Notes: generated by a model from the letters alone, not told the origin. DNA of 64,000 bases from Veillonella infantium (GCF_002959895.1 NZ_PPDD01000008.1:124001-188000); one strand, 5' to 3'; positions 27,581-36,997 are shown, numbered from the stretch's first letter. A program made the numbers and translations.

Positions 27581-29146
27581 TTAGCCCAAGATAGCTTTCA
27601 TGTCAGCTTCTGGAGTTGTAATTGGATGTAATTGGAATTTTTCTACCAAAATGTTCAATACATTGCTGGAGAAGAATTTAGGCAAGGAAGGTCCGATGTA
27701 GATGTTGCGGATACCCAATGCCAACAATGTTAACAAGATACATACTGCTTTTTGTTCGTACCAGGACAATACCAATGTTAATGGCAAGTCGTTTACGTCA
27801 CATTCAAATGCACCAGCCAAAGCTACTGCTACTTGAATAGCGGAGTAAGCATCATTACATTGACCCATATCAAGGATACGAGGGATACCACCGATTTCAC
27901 CGATGTTAAGGTCGTTGAAGCGGAATTTACCACAAGCCAATGTCAATACTACAGTATCATCTGGAGTTTGTTTTACGAATTCTGTGTAGTAGTTACGGCC
28001 TACTTTAGCACCGTCACAACCACCAACTAAGAAGAAGTGTTTGATTGCGCCAGCTTTTACAGCGTCGATTACTTTATCAGCAATGCCCAATACTGTGCCA
28101 TGACCGAAACCTGTAGTTACTTCGTGACCACCGTTGATACCAGTGAATTCTTGAGCTTCTTTGTAGCCGCCCAATTCGATTGCACGTTCAATAACAGCGG
28201 AGAAGTCTTTAGTGCCATCAGCTTTTTCTTCTACGTGTGCACAGCCGTCGAAACCTACCATATCTGTAGTGAAGATATTAGCTCTGTAGTTTTCTTTTGG
28301 TGGCATAATGCAGTTTGTAGTGAACAAGAATGCGCCAGGAACGTCAACGAATTCTTTTTGTTGGTTTTGCCATGCAGTACCGAAGTTACCTTTCAATTGA
28401 GGATGTTTTTTCAATTCAGGGTAAGCGTGGCAAGGTAACATTTCACCATGAGTATAGATGTTTACACCTTTACCATCAGTTTGTTCCAACAATTGATTCA
28501 AGTCGTGAAGGTCATGACCAGTTACAACGATGAAAGGACCTGGTTCTACAGTCAAAGGTACTGTAGTTGGTACTGGAGTACCATATGTTTCAGTGTTAGC
28601 TTTATCAAGAATAGCCATGCATTTCAAGTTGATTTGGCCGAATTCCATCAATAAGTTCAACCATTCTTCAGCACTGTGATCTTTAGCGAATTCTACCAAG
28701 CCTTTGATGAACCAAGCATCAACTTCAGGATCATGGAAACCAAGGCGTGCAGCATGCCATGCATAAGCAGCCATACCACGCATACCTAACAATAATGTGG
28801 AACGAAGGGATACGATATCTTCTTCACCTTTCCACAATTGTTCCCAATCGAAGTTTTGAGCTGCGCTATCGATTTTTGCATGATAAGCGTTTACTTCGTC
28901 GATGAATTCTTGAACGCGGTCTTCAGAGAAGTTTACGTTTGTTACACACATGAACAAACCACGCATTAAATAGTCAACGCCTTCTTTAGTTTGGCCTTTT
29001 ACGTCTAAAGCGCGTGCTAAACCAACTAAAGCAGCAGTTAATTCGTCTTGTAAATTAGCAACTGGTGCAGTTTTACCACATACACCTTGTACAGTACAGC
29101 CGCCAGGTGCTGCAGATTGTTCGCATTGATAACAGAACATGCTCAT
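27581..29146 (-). CDS. hcp: Hybrid cluster protein (hydroxylamine / NO reductase)
   Basis: 521 aa. The N-terminal cysteine set MSMFCYQCEQSAAPGGC ... GVCGK binds the cubane cluster. Later ligands of the hybrid 4Fe-2O-2S cluster are seen in GHDLHDL, TTNCIMPP, GFDGCAHVE, CGKFRFNDL and the C-terminal region. It reduces NO or hydroxylamine in the anaerobic cytoplasm. GGAGGA seven bases before the ATG supports the start. It diverges from a Crp/Fnr-type regulator, the arrangement of hcp with HcpR in many anaerobes. Confidence 0.95.
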   Translation of the reverse strand: MSMFCYQCEQSAAPGGCTVQGVCGKTAPVANLQDELTAALVGLARALDVKGQTKEGVDYLMRGLFMCVTNVNFSEDRVQEFIDEVNAYHAKIDSAAQNFDWEQLWKGEEDIVSLRSTLLLGMRGMAAYAWHAARLGFHDPEVDAWFIKGLVEFAKDHSAEEWLNLLMEFGQINLKCMAILDKANTETYGTPVPTTVPLTVEPGPFIVVTGHDLHDLNQLLEQTDGKGVNIYTHGEMLPCHAYPELKKHPQLKGNFGTAWQNQQKEFVDVPGAFLFTTNCIMPPKENYRANIFTTDMVGFDGCAHVEEKADGTKDFSAVIERAIELGGYKEAQEFTGINGGHEVTTGFGHGTVLGIADKVIDAVKAGAIKHFFLVGGCDGAKVGRNYYTEFVKQTPDDTVVLTLACGKFRFNDLNIGEIGGIPRILDMGQCNDAYSAIQVAVALAGAFECDVNDLPLTLVLSWYEQKAVCILLTLLALGIRNIYIGPSLPKFFSSNVLNILVEKFQLHPITTPEADMKAILG

Positions 29147-29222
29147 TTAAAAATCCTCCTTTGCGAGACTTCCTCGCATTCAAGCTAGATAATATAAAAC
29201 CTATACATTACACTGATGAATT

Positions 29223-29357
29223 ATCAGGTGTCTGATTGATTACATTTGAAAGTATAACGTAAAGGTGATACAATTTCTGTAGCTTGAGCAACAAATAAAA
29301 AACTTTTTCAAAATTTTTACCTAGCTCCCCTTGTGGAACAGGTAGGTCATTTGACCT
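29223..29357. promoter_or_regulatory. Candidate operators between hcp and its divergent regulator
   Basis: Two palindromes: ATCAG-GTGT-CTGAT (29223-29236) on the hcp side and AGGTCA-TT-TGACCT (29344-29357), a perfect 6-2-6 inverted repeat, on the regulator side. Crp/Fnr proteins bind such dyads. Which palindrome is the operator is inference. Confidence 0.45.
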
Positions 29358-29420
29358 TATACTATTATTATACAATAATCAATTTAATTTACTATAGACT
29401 TCGTCACATCGGAGGCGACC

Positions 29421-30146
29421 ATGAAGCAAATACTTTCAAATGACATTATCAACCAATATCTACCTACCCTAATTAAATGCCCTTTATTTAATAAGTTGGG
29501 CGAACCTGAACTACGCAGTTATTTACATAATGCGAAAGTTATTGTGCATAGCTATAAGAAAAATGATTTTATTGCCCTCTCTGGGGATCCGATGGAAGGC
29601 ATTGGGGTCATTCTCGAAGGCAGTGCGTTACTGACACGTGAAAATGTTATGGGCCAACGCGTTATTATGGCTAACCTTGAACAATCTGATATTTTTGGTG
29701 AAGCATTACTATTTAGTAAACAACCATTATGGCCTGCTACGATTAAAGCTACAAAGGTTAGTAAAATTATGTTCATTCCTCTTGAAACATTTATTGATAC
29801 ATTGCCTGATTGCCAACAATGCCAAACCAAAATCTTGTCCAACCTATTGGAGGATTTGTCTGAAAAAGCTATTCTCCTCACAAGAAAGGTTCATTATCTT
29901 ACCTTGAAAGGTATGCGCGAGAAGATTTTCGCGTACTTAACAGACATTTATAAACGTCAGCAGTCTACAACAATCCATTTACCACATAACCGCGAGCAAA
30001 TGGCAGAGGTACTCAATGTATCTCGCACAGCACTTAGCCGCGAACTCGGTCGCCTAAGAGATGAAGGCATTATCGATATTACAGGCCGTACAGTAACACT
30101 AAAAGACGTGGAAGGAATCGAAGAATTCGGTTTTAATAGCTTCTAG
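29421..30146 (+). CDS. Crp/Fnr-family regulator, likely HcpR
   Basis: 241 aa. An N-terminal cyclic-nucleotide-like sensor domain (about 20-130; MEGIGVILEGSALLT, DIFGEALLF) and a C-terminal winged helix (NREQMAEVLNVSRTALSREL as recognition region). It lacks Fnr-type N-terminal cysteines and so probably does not carry a 4Fe-4S sensor; HcpR proteins use heme. The divergent hcp makes a nitrosative-stress role likely. Ends before a terminator shared with the convergent gene. Confidence 0.75.
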   Translation: MKQILSNDIINQYLPTLIKCPLFNKLGEPELRSYLHNAKVIVHSYKKNDFIALSGDPMEGIGVILEGSALLTRENVMGQRVIMANLEQSDIFGEALLFSKQPLWPATIKATKVSKIMFIPLETFIDTLPDCQQCQTKILSNLLEDLSEKAILLTRKVHYLTLKGMREKIFAYLTDIYKRQQSTTIHLPHNREQMAEVLNVSRTALSRELGRLRDEGIIDITGRTVTLKDVEGIEEFGFNSF

Positions 30147-30192
30147 CATATCTTTTAACCTATAATAAAACTAATAATATACAATAAACGTA

Positions 30193-30227
30193 AAAAGGTC
30201 TCCCTATATAATCTAGGGAGACCTTTT
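30193..30227. terminator. Bidirectional terminator
   Basis: Perfect 13-bp stem AAAAGGTCTCCCT / AGGGAGACCTTTT between the convergent regulator gene and the gene ending at 30309. Confidence 0.92.
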
Positions 30228-30243
30228 AGTATACAGTTATTAT

Positions 30244-30285
30244 TTCTTTAGTATTAATTCTTTAGTATTAATTCTTTAATATTAG
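30244..30285. repeat. 14-bp tandem repeat, three copies
   Basis: Two exact copies of TTCTTTAGTATTAA and a third with two changes (TTCTTTAATATTAG), followed by a decayed fourth. Lies just past the stop of the gene at 30309. Confidence 0.85.
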
Positions 30286-30308
30286 TTCTTAGCAATTAAT
30301 TTTACACA

Positions 30309-32180
30309 TTAGAACCAATGAGATAAATCGAATTCTTCACCAATCGTAGCTTTCACATGAGCACGACCTAAATATAGGCCAAGTAATGTTAAACTGATTT
30401 TAGACATCGGCGTATGATCAAATACATCCGCTAAATCTAGTAGAACTGGAGAAATATCATCCATAATATCACGTGCTTCTTGACCTCTGAAAGCAGTCGG
30501 TTTACTCTTCATAAGCGCAATGAGATCACGTTGAACCATAGAATCAGAAATACGAGTTTGTCTAAAGAAACGAGGTGCTAAAGACTCATCAACTAACGCC
30601 AATTTATAAAGATTGGAATTCAAGCTACGCACCACATAACGTGGATCAACGCCATGACCATCGGTAGCACGGAAGAGTTCCTCCTTCGAGAAGCCACGAT
30701 AGTTGAACACAAATGGATAGGAATTGGATAACACTTGAGCTAATGTAATTGGTTCGCGTTCCTCTTGCGTACAGCGTAAGTAGTCTAGCTGACGATAGAA
30801 AGAGTTATTTTGAGGCAAATCAGAAATGAATGGCTCAATATATTTTTCTACATAATGTTGGAAGTGAATCAATCCATAGTTATTAGAGTTTCTAGAGTAT
30901 TGTAACAATAATGTCAATGCCATAACTTGGAAATGACCTAGCGTTAAATGTGGCAATACGCGTAACGCATCAAAGGCTACAAGGTACGGTGTACTAGACT
31001 TAGGTGATTGTACTACATCTAGGAATGCACCTAACGCAGCGGATTTCATCCACTCTGTATTCGTAGCAGCATACGCCTTTTGCATACTCATCAATGCTTC
31101 TTGAATAACAATATTGTCTAAAAGTGCGTTGACTTCAGCTAACTTTGTAATATTAAGAGCTGCTAACGCATCTCTTGTAATAGATTCCACATAATGTTGT
31201 GTATCACCATGTAATACGCCGAAGGCATGAACAAATGGCGCCATTGCCAATTCAATACATTTATCTTCATGTGCCGCTTTAGCCCATTGCCCTGTTGGTA
31301 CCTCTTCTTCAACCATACTAGCGGCTGCCAATTGAGCCTCTATTTCGGAAGCATCAAACAAGCGTGTTTCATCCAATACAGATGGGCCTTCTGCTGTTTT
31401 AATCTCATCGACACCACCGATCATTTGTGTAGCCTCAATATGTTCTGCTTCATCAGCTTCAAGAGCCTCTACAGATTCGCCCATAGCAATCGTATCCTCT
31501 ACAGAATTAGCGCGATTGCGAAGTTCATCTGTAACAGCATCAAGAACAATCGTCTTATCCATCAATGGAGTGGAATGATGCTCACTATTAGAGCGTTTAC
31601 CATCAGAAACTGCAGGCATTATAATAGTTTCATCATTACTATGTTCTGTTGGAGCAGATTCTGTCTTCTCTAGAGAAGCAGAATTCACTTGAATAGATTC
31701 ATGTGAAACAGATTCATGCGGAATAGAATCAGCAGAAACAGATGTATCTTGAACAGGTTCTTGTCCTTTTAAGTCAGCTTGACTTGATTTAGTCTCAGTC
31801 TCTCCTGCATGATGACCTAAGGCCAAGGAATATCCTATTTCGGAGTTTTCCACATGTAATTGATTGCCATCTCGTCGGTTATAAGATGTATCTTCATCAG
31901 TTACCATAGATTCAGAAGCATTATACTCTTCATTATCCTCTAACACAGAGGCCGTATACACATTGGTTCCACCTTCATGTGTAACAGTTACATCCCCTAC
32001 CCTAGATTCATTAACGGACTTTTCTCTATGATGTTCACCATCAAACTTAGTAACAGATCTATCATGGTGCTCATCTTTAGCTTGGCTTTCACTATCATTA
32101 CGATTAAAAACGGCGTAACAAATGGCAAAAAATCCAAGCGCCACAACAGCTAATACAAAATATGGTATTACGTTTGACAT
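30309..32180 (-). CDS. Membrane-anchored protein with acidic linker and helical C-domain, unknown function
   Basis: 623 aa. One N-terminal membrane segment (residues 5-25), then a disordered, Ser/Glu/His-rich linker to about residue 300, then a mostly helical domain of about 320 residues ending FDLSHWF. The linker carries five spaced threonine motifs: DETIIM (T185), DKTIVL (T210), EDTIAM (T230), EATQMI (T251) and DETRLF (T272), 20-25 residues apart. They resemble phospho-threonine sites read by FHA domains, which is inference. It may belong to the poorly described LPO_1073/Vpar_1526 family (from memory, untested). It follows the UPF0340 gene by nine bases in one operon. Confidence 0.7.
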   Translation of the reverse strand: MSNVIPYFVLAVVALGFFAICYAVFNRNDSESQAKDEHHDRSVTKFDGEHHREKSVNESRVGDVTVTHEGGTNVYTASVLEDNEEYNASESMVTDEDTSYNRRDGNQLHVENSEIGYSLALGHHAGETETKSSQADLKGQEPVQDTSVSADSIPHESVSHESIQVNSASLEKTESAPTEHSNDETIIMPAVSDGKRSNSEHHSTPLMDKTIVLDAVTDELRNRANSVEDTIAMGESVEALEADEAEHIEATQMIGGVDEIKTAEGPSVLDETRLFDASEIEAQLAAASMVEEEVPTGQWAKAAHEDKCIELAMAPFVHAFGVLHGDTQHYVESITRDALAALNITKLAEVNALLDNIVIQEALMSMQKAYAATNTEWMKSAALGAFLDVVQSPKSSTPYLVAFDALRVLPHLTLGHFQVMALTLLLQYSRNSNNYGLIHFQHYVEKYIEPFISDLPQNNSFYRQLDYLRCTQEEREPITLAQVLSNSYPFVFNYRGFSKEELFRATDGHGVDPRYVVRSLNSNLYKLALVDESLAPRFFRQTRISDSMVQRDLIALMKSKPTAFRGQEARDIMDDISPVLLDLADVFDHTPMSKISLTLLGLYLGRAHVKATIGEEFDLSHWF

Positions 32181-32189
32181 ACTATCCCC

Positions 32190-32741
32190 CTACATCAACG
32201 CTTCATTATATGCAGCACGTTCACCACCAATGCTCTTAGGTCGAACACGACAAGCGGTTACATGAGCCTCACCAATTTCTTTAATACTGAGGCGCACTGG
32301 TACAGTAACATGTTTCATATGCATACCTATAAAAGTGTCCCCGATGTCGATACCTGCATCAGCTTTAATAAATTCAACCATCACTGGATCGTCAAAACGT
32401 TCATAGGCAGTAACAGCCATGGCTCCACCTGCATGACGTTGAGGTACTACATTAACCTCTTCCTCCCATGTTACTGCACTTCGTTCCATAACAAGAGCTC
32501 GATTAATATGTTCACAGCATTGAACGGCCAAATTAAGACCTTTAGCTTTAACAGCTTTATATATTTCATCAAATAGGATCTGAGCCACATCAATGTGGGA
32601 ATCAGTGCCAATTTTCTTACCCATAACTTCGCTAGTGGAACAACCCACCACGAATAATTGACCTTCTCGAACCTTTGCCAAATCTAGCAATTCAGCCATC
32701 GCTGTACGCACTGACTGACGAATAGTTTCTACAGAAGTCAT
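32190..32741 (-). CDS. UPF0340 (TIGR01440, YwlG-like) protein
   Basis: 183 aa, starting MTSVETIRQSVRTAMAELLD and containing FVVGCSTSEVMGKKIGT, CCEHINRALVMER and VPQRHAGGAMA, conserved blocks of the UPF0340/YwlG family. Function unknown; the fold is thioester/CoA-like in appearance. First gene of a two-gene operon with the anchored protein. Confidence 0.85.
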   Translation of the reverse strand: MTSVETIRQSVRTAMAELLDLAKVREGQLFVVGCSTSEVMGKKIGTDSHIDVAQILFDEIYKAVKAKGLNLAVQCCEHINRALVMERSAVTWEEEVNVVPQRHAGGAMAVTAYERFDDPVMVEFIKADAGIDIGDTFIGMHMKHVTVPVRLSIKEIGEAHVTACRVRPKSIGGERAAYNEALM

Positions 32742-32954
32742 GATATCGCCTCACTCACTTTGAATGTATAAATCTATATGTATATTATCACAAAATGGAC
32801 AGAATCGGTAGACTTTACTCTACTAAGCAAAAGTGAATCTAACATAATAATATATAAACTATAAAAGTAATTTCATATATTACTATCATACTAATAAACA
32901 ATGTAATAATCATTAAATATATACATGTACAGTGATAATTATTGATCTCTATAG

Positions 32955-32987
32955 ATAAAAAAGAGGCTTGCATTAGCAAGCCTCTTT
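32955..32987 (-). terminator. Fumarase operon terminator
   Basis: Perfect 12-bp stem AAAGAGGCTTGC / GCAAGCCTCTTT with loop ATTA and a T-run on the minus strand. Confidence 0.92.
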
Positions 32988-33006
32988 CAATCACTCAACG
33001 GTGATA

Positions 33007-33567
33007 TTAGATTTTTCTATAAGGTTTTTGGCCTTGTTCGTAGAAGTTGTTACCTTCAGTATCGCCAACTACGATGCAAGGGAAATCTTCAACTGTCAAT
33101 TCAGCCAAAGCTTCTGGACCAAGTTCACCATAAGCAAGTACTTCGTATTTTTTGATGGATTTTGCAATCAATGCTGCAGCGCCACCAACTGCTGCGAAGT
33201 ATGTGCAACCATTTTTCTTCATGGATTCAACTACTGCTGGTTTACGGGAACCTTTACCGATCATGCCTTTAATACCTTGATCAAGCATTGTTGGTGTGTA
33301 AGCATCCATACGACCAGAAGTTGTAGGACCAGCGGAACCAATTGGGTCACCAGGTTTTGCAGGTGTTGGGCCAAGGTAGTAAACGAATTTGTTAGTCCAA
33401 TCGATTGGTAATTTTTCGCCACGTGCTAAAGCTTCAGTCATAACTTTATGAGCAGCGTCACGAGCGGAGTAAATTTTGCCAGTGATAAGAACGCTATCAC
33501 CAACTTTTAATTTACGGGAAAACTCTTCATTATATTCTTCAGTATTAATGCGAATTGTTTCAGCCAT
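33007..33567 (-). CDS. Fumarate hydratase class I, beta subunit
   Basis: 186 aa, matching the C-terminal half of single-chain class I fumarases: GPTPAKPGDPIGSAGPTTSGR and KGSRKPAVVESMKKN are typical. Together with the alpha subunit it interconverts malate and fumarate. The related L-tartrate dehydratase beta subunit cannot be fully excluded, but linkage to central dicarboxylate metabolism favours fumarase. It follows alpha by 19 bases. Confidence 0.88.
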   Translation of the reverse strand: MAETIRINTEEYNEEFSRKLKVGDSVLITGKIYSARDAAHKVMTEALARGEKLPIDWTNKFVYYLGPTPAKPGDPIGSAGPTTSGRMDAYTPTMLDQGIKGMIGKGSRKPAVVESMKKNGCTYFAAVGGAAALIAKSIKKYEVLAYGELGPEALAELTVEDFPCIVVGDTEGNNFYEQGQKPYRKI

Positions 33568-33586
33568 TGTAATTACCTCCTACCGA

Positions 33587-34429
33587 TTAAAGTACTACGT
33601 GTTTATGACGAGCAGCATGACACATAATAGTAACAGCAACAGGAAGGCCGGCGATATGAGTTGCACCCCATTCGATGTTTACACCGATACAAGTTGTTGT
33701 GCCGCCCAATTGTGGACCGATACCAGTTTTGTTAACCATTTCCAAAATTTCTTCTTCCAATTTTGCATACTCAGGATCTTTGTGAGGAGTGCTAATATCG
33801 CGAAGCAAAGCTTTTTTGGACATAACAGCTGCTTGGTCCATAGTACCACCAATACCAACGCCAAGTACGATTGGAGGGCATGGGTTAGGGCCAGCATGTT
33901 TTACGATTTCAAGAACTGCATTTTTAACGCCTTCAACGCCATCTGCAGGTACCAACATAGCTACGTCAGATTTATTTTCAGAACCGAAGCCTTTAAGTTC
34001 TACGTTGATTTCTACTTTATCGCCAGGAACGATATCGATGTAGATGATTGCAGGTGTGTTGTTTTGAGTGTTTTTACGGTTGAACAATGGTTCTGCTACA
34101 ACGGATTTACGAAGGTAACCTTCTACATAACCTTGAGCAACACCTTCATTGATAGCTTCTTTAAGATCGCCACCAACGAAATGAACATCTTGACCTACTT
34201 CTACGAATACCAATGTCATACCAGTATCTTGGCAGTATGGACGATCTTCAGCATCAGCAATTTCTGCATTTTTGATGATTTGATCGAGAACGATGCAACC
34301 AACTGGAGACTCTTCTGTTTCACGGCCTTTTTTCAAGCCTTCATAGATGTCTTTTGGCAAGTGGTAAGCTGCGTCCATACACATTTGACGGACTGTTTTT
34401 GTGATTTCAGATACTTGAATCTCGCGCAA
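33587..34429 (-). CDS. Fumarate hydratase class I, alpha subunit
   Basis: 280 aa iron-sulfur subunit. Three cysteines for the 4Fe-4S cluster are in RPYCQDTGMTL, PNPCPPIVLGVGIGG and GTTTCIGVNIEW. First gene of the operon; transcription must start in the long AT-rich region upstream. A step in the malate-fumarate-succinate route used by Veillonella in lactate fermentation. Confidence 0.9.
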   Translation of the reverse strand: MREIQVSEITKTVRQMCMDAAYHLPKDIYEGLKKGRETEESPVGCIVLDQIIKNAEIADAEDRPYCQDTGMTLVFVEVGQDVHFVGGDLKEAINEGVAQGYVEGYLRKSVVAEPLFNRKNTQNNTPAIIYIDIVPGDKVEINVELKGFGSENKSDVAMLVPADGVEGVKNAVLEIVKHAGPNPCPPIVLGVGIGGTMDQAAVMSKKALLRDISTPHKDPEYAKLEEEILEMVNKTGIGPQLGGTTTCIGVNIEWGATHIAGLPVAVTIMCHAARHKHVVL

Positions 34430-35128
34430 GATAATCCCTCCTCAGGAACATAGTTGAATATTAATTCTAAATTACCGTGAGATAACTTTTAACTCTCAAG
34501 TGTATAAGACATATGTTTCTCATACACATCGAGATTAACTCTATGCATCAATCGTAACACACAACATACATGCTTTCAACGGCTTAACTATACAGTTTTC
34601 TCAATGCTTTTTCATGTTTTGAGAATTATTTTCATGAATATTGCTGTATATATTTCGGTATTTCAATAGTTCTTTTTCATCATATTTTCGACTATAAAAA
34701 CTATATTTCCAATGTGATAAAAGTCATAGTTAATCATAGGTTGAAAGAATTTTTATACCCTATATATTAATCCACTTTTAGAGGCCAAAATTAGGTTGAA
34801 ATCACCGTATAAATACAGAGTATATCTAAGATGATAAATACACTTTCAGACTACTTGATATTATTTTTCAAATAAAAGGTTTAAACTTTTTTGTAATGCA
34901 TATGTATACCGATTATATTCAATATACTTATATTGCTAACTCTTAGTAAAATATCCCTCAAGATATCTCTATAAACACAGTATTTATCTGTGTTTATTCA
35001 TTTATATAGATTATATTAATTTTAATGACTTGCTTATCAAAATTTTTAATAATTGATTTTTTGTATAACGTTATGTGTTTTAGTCATAGTTAACGTCTTT
35101 TGATTTATAGTAATTTTAAAAAAAACGC
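34430..35128. other. 700-bp AT-rich intergenic region with hairpins
   Basis: No ORF with a ribosome site was found. It holds a hairpin just upstream of fumarase (GTGTATAAGA at 34500 with TCTCATACAC ending 34527), an inverted TTCTCAA/TTGAGAA pair near 34600, and a 10-bp stem ATAAACACAG / CTGTGTTTAT (34971-34980 with 34988-34997). A string ATACAGAGTATA (34813-34824) resembles the motif upstream of aspA and gdhA. Probably the fumarase promoter region plus the upstream flank of the tRNA operon. Confidence 0.5.
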
Positions 35129-35157
35129 TTGCTTTTATAATTAATCTAACATATAAT
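35129..35157 (+). promoter_or_regulatory. Promoter of the tRNA-Asn-Glu-Val operon
   Basis: TTGCTT, 17-base spacer, TATAAT, ending 14 bases before tRNA-Asn. Confidence 0.85.
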
Positions 35158-35171
35158 AACAATCGTACCAT

Positions 35172-35247
35172 TCCTCGATAGCTCAGTTGGTAGAGCAATC
35201 GGCTGTTAACCGATCGGTCGTAGGTTCGAGTCCTACTCGAGGAGCCA
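35172..35247 (+). tRNA. tRNA-Asn (GTT)
   Basis: Acceptor TCCTCGA/TCGAGGA, anticodon stem-loop ATCGG-CTGTTAA-CCGAT (GTT); CCA encoded. Confidence 0.96.
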
Positions 35248-35251
35248 TTCT

Positions 35252-35326
35252 GGCCCGTTGGTCAAGCGGTTAAGACACCGCCCTTTCACGGCGGTATCCC
35301 GGGTTCGATTCCCGGACGGGTCACCA
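35252..35326 (+). tRNA. tRNA-Glu (TTC)
   Basis: Acceptor GGCCCGT/ACGGGTC, anticodon stem-loop CCGCC-CTTTCAC-GGCGG (TTC), T-arm CCGGG-TTCGATT-CCCGG; CCA encoded. Confidence 0.96.
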
Positions 35327-35330
35327 CTAT

Positions 35331-35406
<76 letters not shown>

Positions 35407-35412
35407 GACCTA

Positions 35413-35443
35413 GAAGCAAGCGTAAAGCTTGCTTCTTTTTTTT
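35413..35443 (+). terminator. Terminator of the tRNA-Asn-Glu-Val operon
   Basis: GAAGCAAGC / GCTTGCTTC with a five-base loop followed by a run of eight Ts. Confidence 0.92.
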
Positions 35444-35513
35444 GTATATGTGATATAATAGTACCAGTTGTTTTGTTTGTGAATTTTAAAGAGTCTTATT
35501 TAGAGGAGGAACT

Positions 35514-36422
35514 ATGTTTCATACATTCGGACGCTATAAACGTTCGCTACTTACAGTACTAGGTGTACTATTGGCATCTACACTCGCTACAGCAAGTGCT
35601 GCCACTATTAATATGAGCCAGTTAACATCAAATACCGCTCAACCAGTAGTCATTAACTCTATGCCATCCAATGTAGATACGACTACCCCTACATTACAAG
35701 CCGATAATAATGGTCAACCTATTTTGAAGGTTGCAAATACACCTGTTTCAACTCCAATTGTTGGAACACCTGAAAAAGCGACTATCAATACTTCTAATTC
35801 TAATTATGATGGTCACTTAGATAATTTCCCTAGTCGCAAAGTTACAATTGTTGTACCTGCAAAATTGCGCAACGAAAACACAGCCCAATTAGGTCGTTAC
35901 ATGACAGACCGTCTATCTAATACGCTTAAGTATCCATACTATGATACAGCAATCGTAAGTACTAATACGCCAACAGCTGAAATTAGAGCTGTTGACCTTG
36001 CACAAATTGCAGCTGCACAAAATTCTGAAATCGTTATTATGCCTGTACCATTACAAGACGTATATGTACAAATCAATGGTGTTAATAGCCCATATACATA
36101 TAATAATGATGATCGTGAAATGTACATCGCCGCAAAGGTAAATGCACTTTTATATTATTACGATGTGAATGATCAAGTAATTCACACTGTACGCAGTGGA
36201 TTCAATCAAACTGATGATTCCTTAACAATGCCAACACATAAGGCTGTATGGAACAAAGTTATGACTGTATTACTTGATAAATTACCATACAAACGTATTC
36301 CAACAGACCGCGACCGCTATCAAGCGCCTGGCATCAACTCTGAATCTCCAGTTGTACTTGACTTCCAAGTAGAACAACCTAGAAATACTGCTTACTCCTT
36401 AAAAGGTGTTAGCGTATTATAA
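35514..36422 (+). CDS. Exported protein of unknown function
   Basis: 302 aa. A signal peptide (about residues 10-29, SLLTVLGVLLASTLATASA) is followed by a Thr/Asn/Pro-rich linker to about residue 100, then a folded domain starting RKVTIVVPAKLRNENTAQLG with strand-helix alternation and NSEIVIMPVPLQDVYVQING. The layout suggests a periplasmic protein. GGAGG precedes the ATG. It is convergent with the small exported protein at 36493. Family not recognised. Confidence 0.75.
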   Translation: MFHTFGRYKRSLLTVLGVLLASTLATASAATINMSQLTSNTAQPVVINSMPSNVDTTTPTLQADNNGQPILKVANTPVSTPIVGTPEKATINTSNSNYDGHLDNFPSRKVTIVVPAKLRNENTAQLGRYMTDRLSNTLKYPYYDTAIVSTNTPTAEIRAVDLAQIAAAQNSEIVIMPVPLQDVYVQINGVNSPYTYNNDDREMYIAAKVNALLYYYDVNDQVIHTVRSGFNQTDDSLTMPTHKAVWNKVMTVLLDKLPYKRIPTDRDRYQAPGINSESPVVLDFQVEQPRNTAYSLKGVSVL

Positions 36423-36430
36423 GAGACACT

Positions 36431-36466
36431 AAAAAGACCGTTAAGCAATTGCTTAACGGTCTTTTT
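36431..36466. terminator. Perfect 36-bp bidirectional terminator
   Basis: An uninterrupted palindrome: AAAAAGACCGTTAAGCAA pairs with TTGCTTAACGGTCTTTTT. It serves both convergent exported-protein genes. Confidence 0.93.
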
Positions 36467-36492
36467 GTATTCACCTATTAACGATACATAAC

Positions 36493-36849
36493 TTAGTGAA
36501 TCAAGCCGATTAATCTAAGTTGATGCTCTGTAAAACCAGCATTTCTTAAAAGTGCAGTAAATGAACTACGGAAGGAATCAGATAAATCGCTTACGTAATA
36601 AATTGAATCATCATCTTTTGCACTTGCTATACTTGTATTAGTAGTCGCAGCATATTTAGCATTATCAGCTTCATTTTGTTTAACCATGTTAGCTCTAAAA
36701 GCATCATTTGTAGGAGTTTCTACTGGTGGACGAACCGAGTCAGTATATTTATAACCATAAGATGCGTCTACATGTGTTCCTAGTGTAGATGCACCAAAAC
36801 AGCATGCTAATACAGCAAAAGCAATGAAAGATTTTTTTGATACGTTCAT
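36493..36849 (-). CDS. Small exported protein of unknown function
   Basis: 118 aa. N-terminal signal segment (FIAFAVLACCFGASTLGTHVDA), then an Asn/Asp-rich stretch and a C-terminal helical piece (SDSFRSSFTALLRNAGFTEH). The paired cysteines in the signal segment are not a clear lipobox. AGGTTTTC lies upstream of the ATG. No family recognised. Confidence 0.65.
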   Translation of the reverse strand: MNVSKKSFIAFAVLACCFGASTLGTHVDASYGYKYTDSVRPPVETPTNDAFRANMVKQNEADNAKYAATTNTSIASAKDDDSIYYVSDLSDSFRSSFTALLRNAGFTEHQLRLIGLIH

Positions 36850-36965
36850 TAGAAAACCTCCAAATTAACACAATAAGTCATTAAATTTAAATGACAAATT
36901 TTAGTATAAGTAGATGACCTTAATGTTAGATGAGTGTTTCCTATAAACAAAATGAAATTCTAAAG

Positions 36966-36995
36966 AAAAAGGCTAGCCCTATGGCTAGCCTTTTT
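36966..36995 (-). terminator. ATP synthase operon terminator
   Basis: AAAAAGGCTAGCC / GGCTAGCCTTTTT with loop CTAT, directly after the atpC stop. Confidence 0.92.
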
Positions 36996-36997
36996 CT

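Noticed and set aside
30244-30300. Tandem 14-bp repeats considered as a CRISPR-like array
   Set aside because: Units are directly adjacent with no spacers and are too short.
33476-34453. 325-codon open frame antisense to the fumarase genes
   Set aside because: Spans both subunit genes, no ribosome site and no recognisable domain.
36431-36466. Perfect palindrome considered as an operator or attachment site
   Set aside because: Placed between convergent stops with A/T tails; a bidirectional terminator explains it fully.
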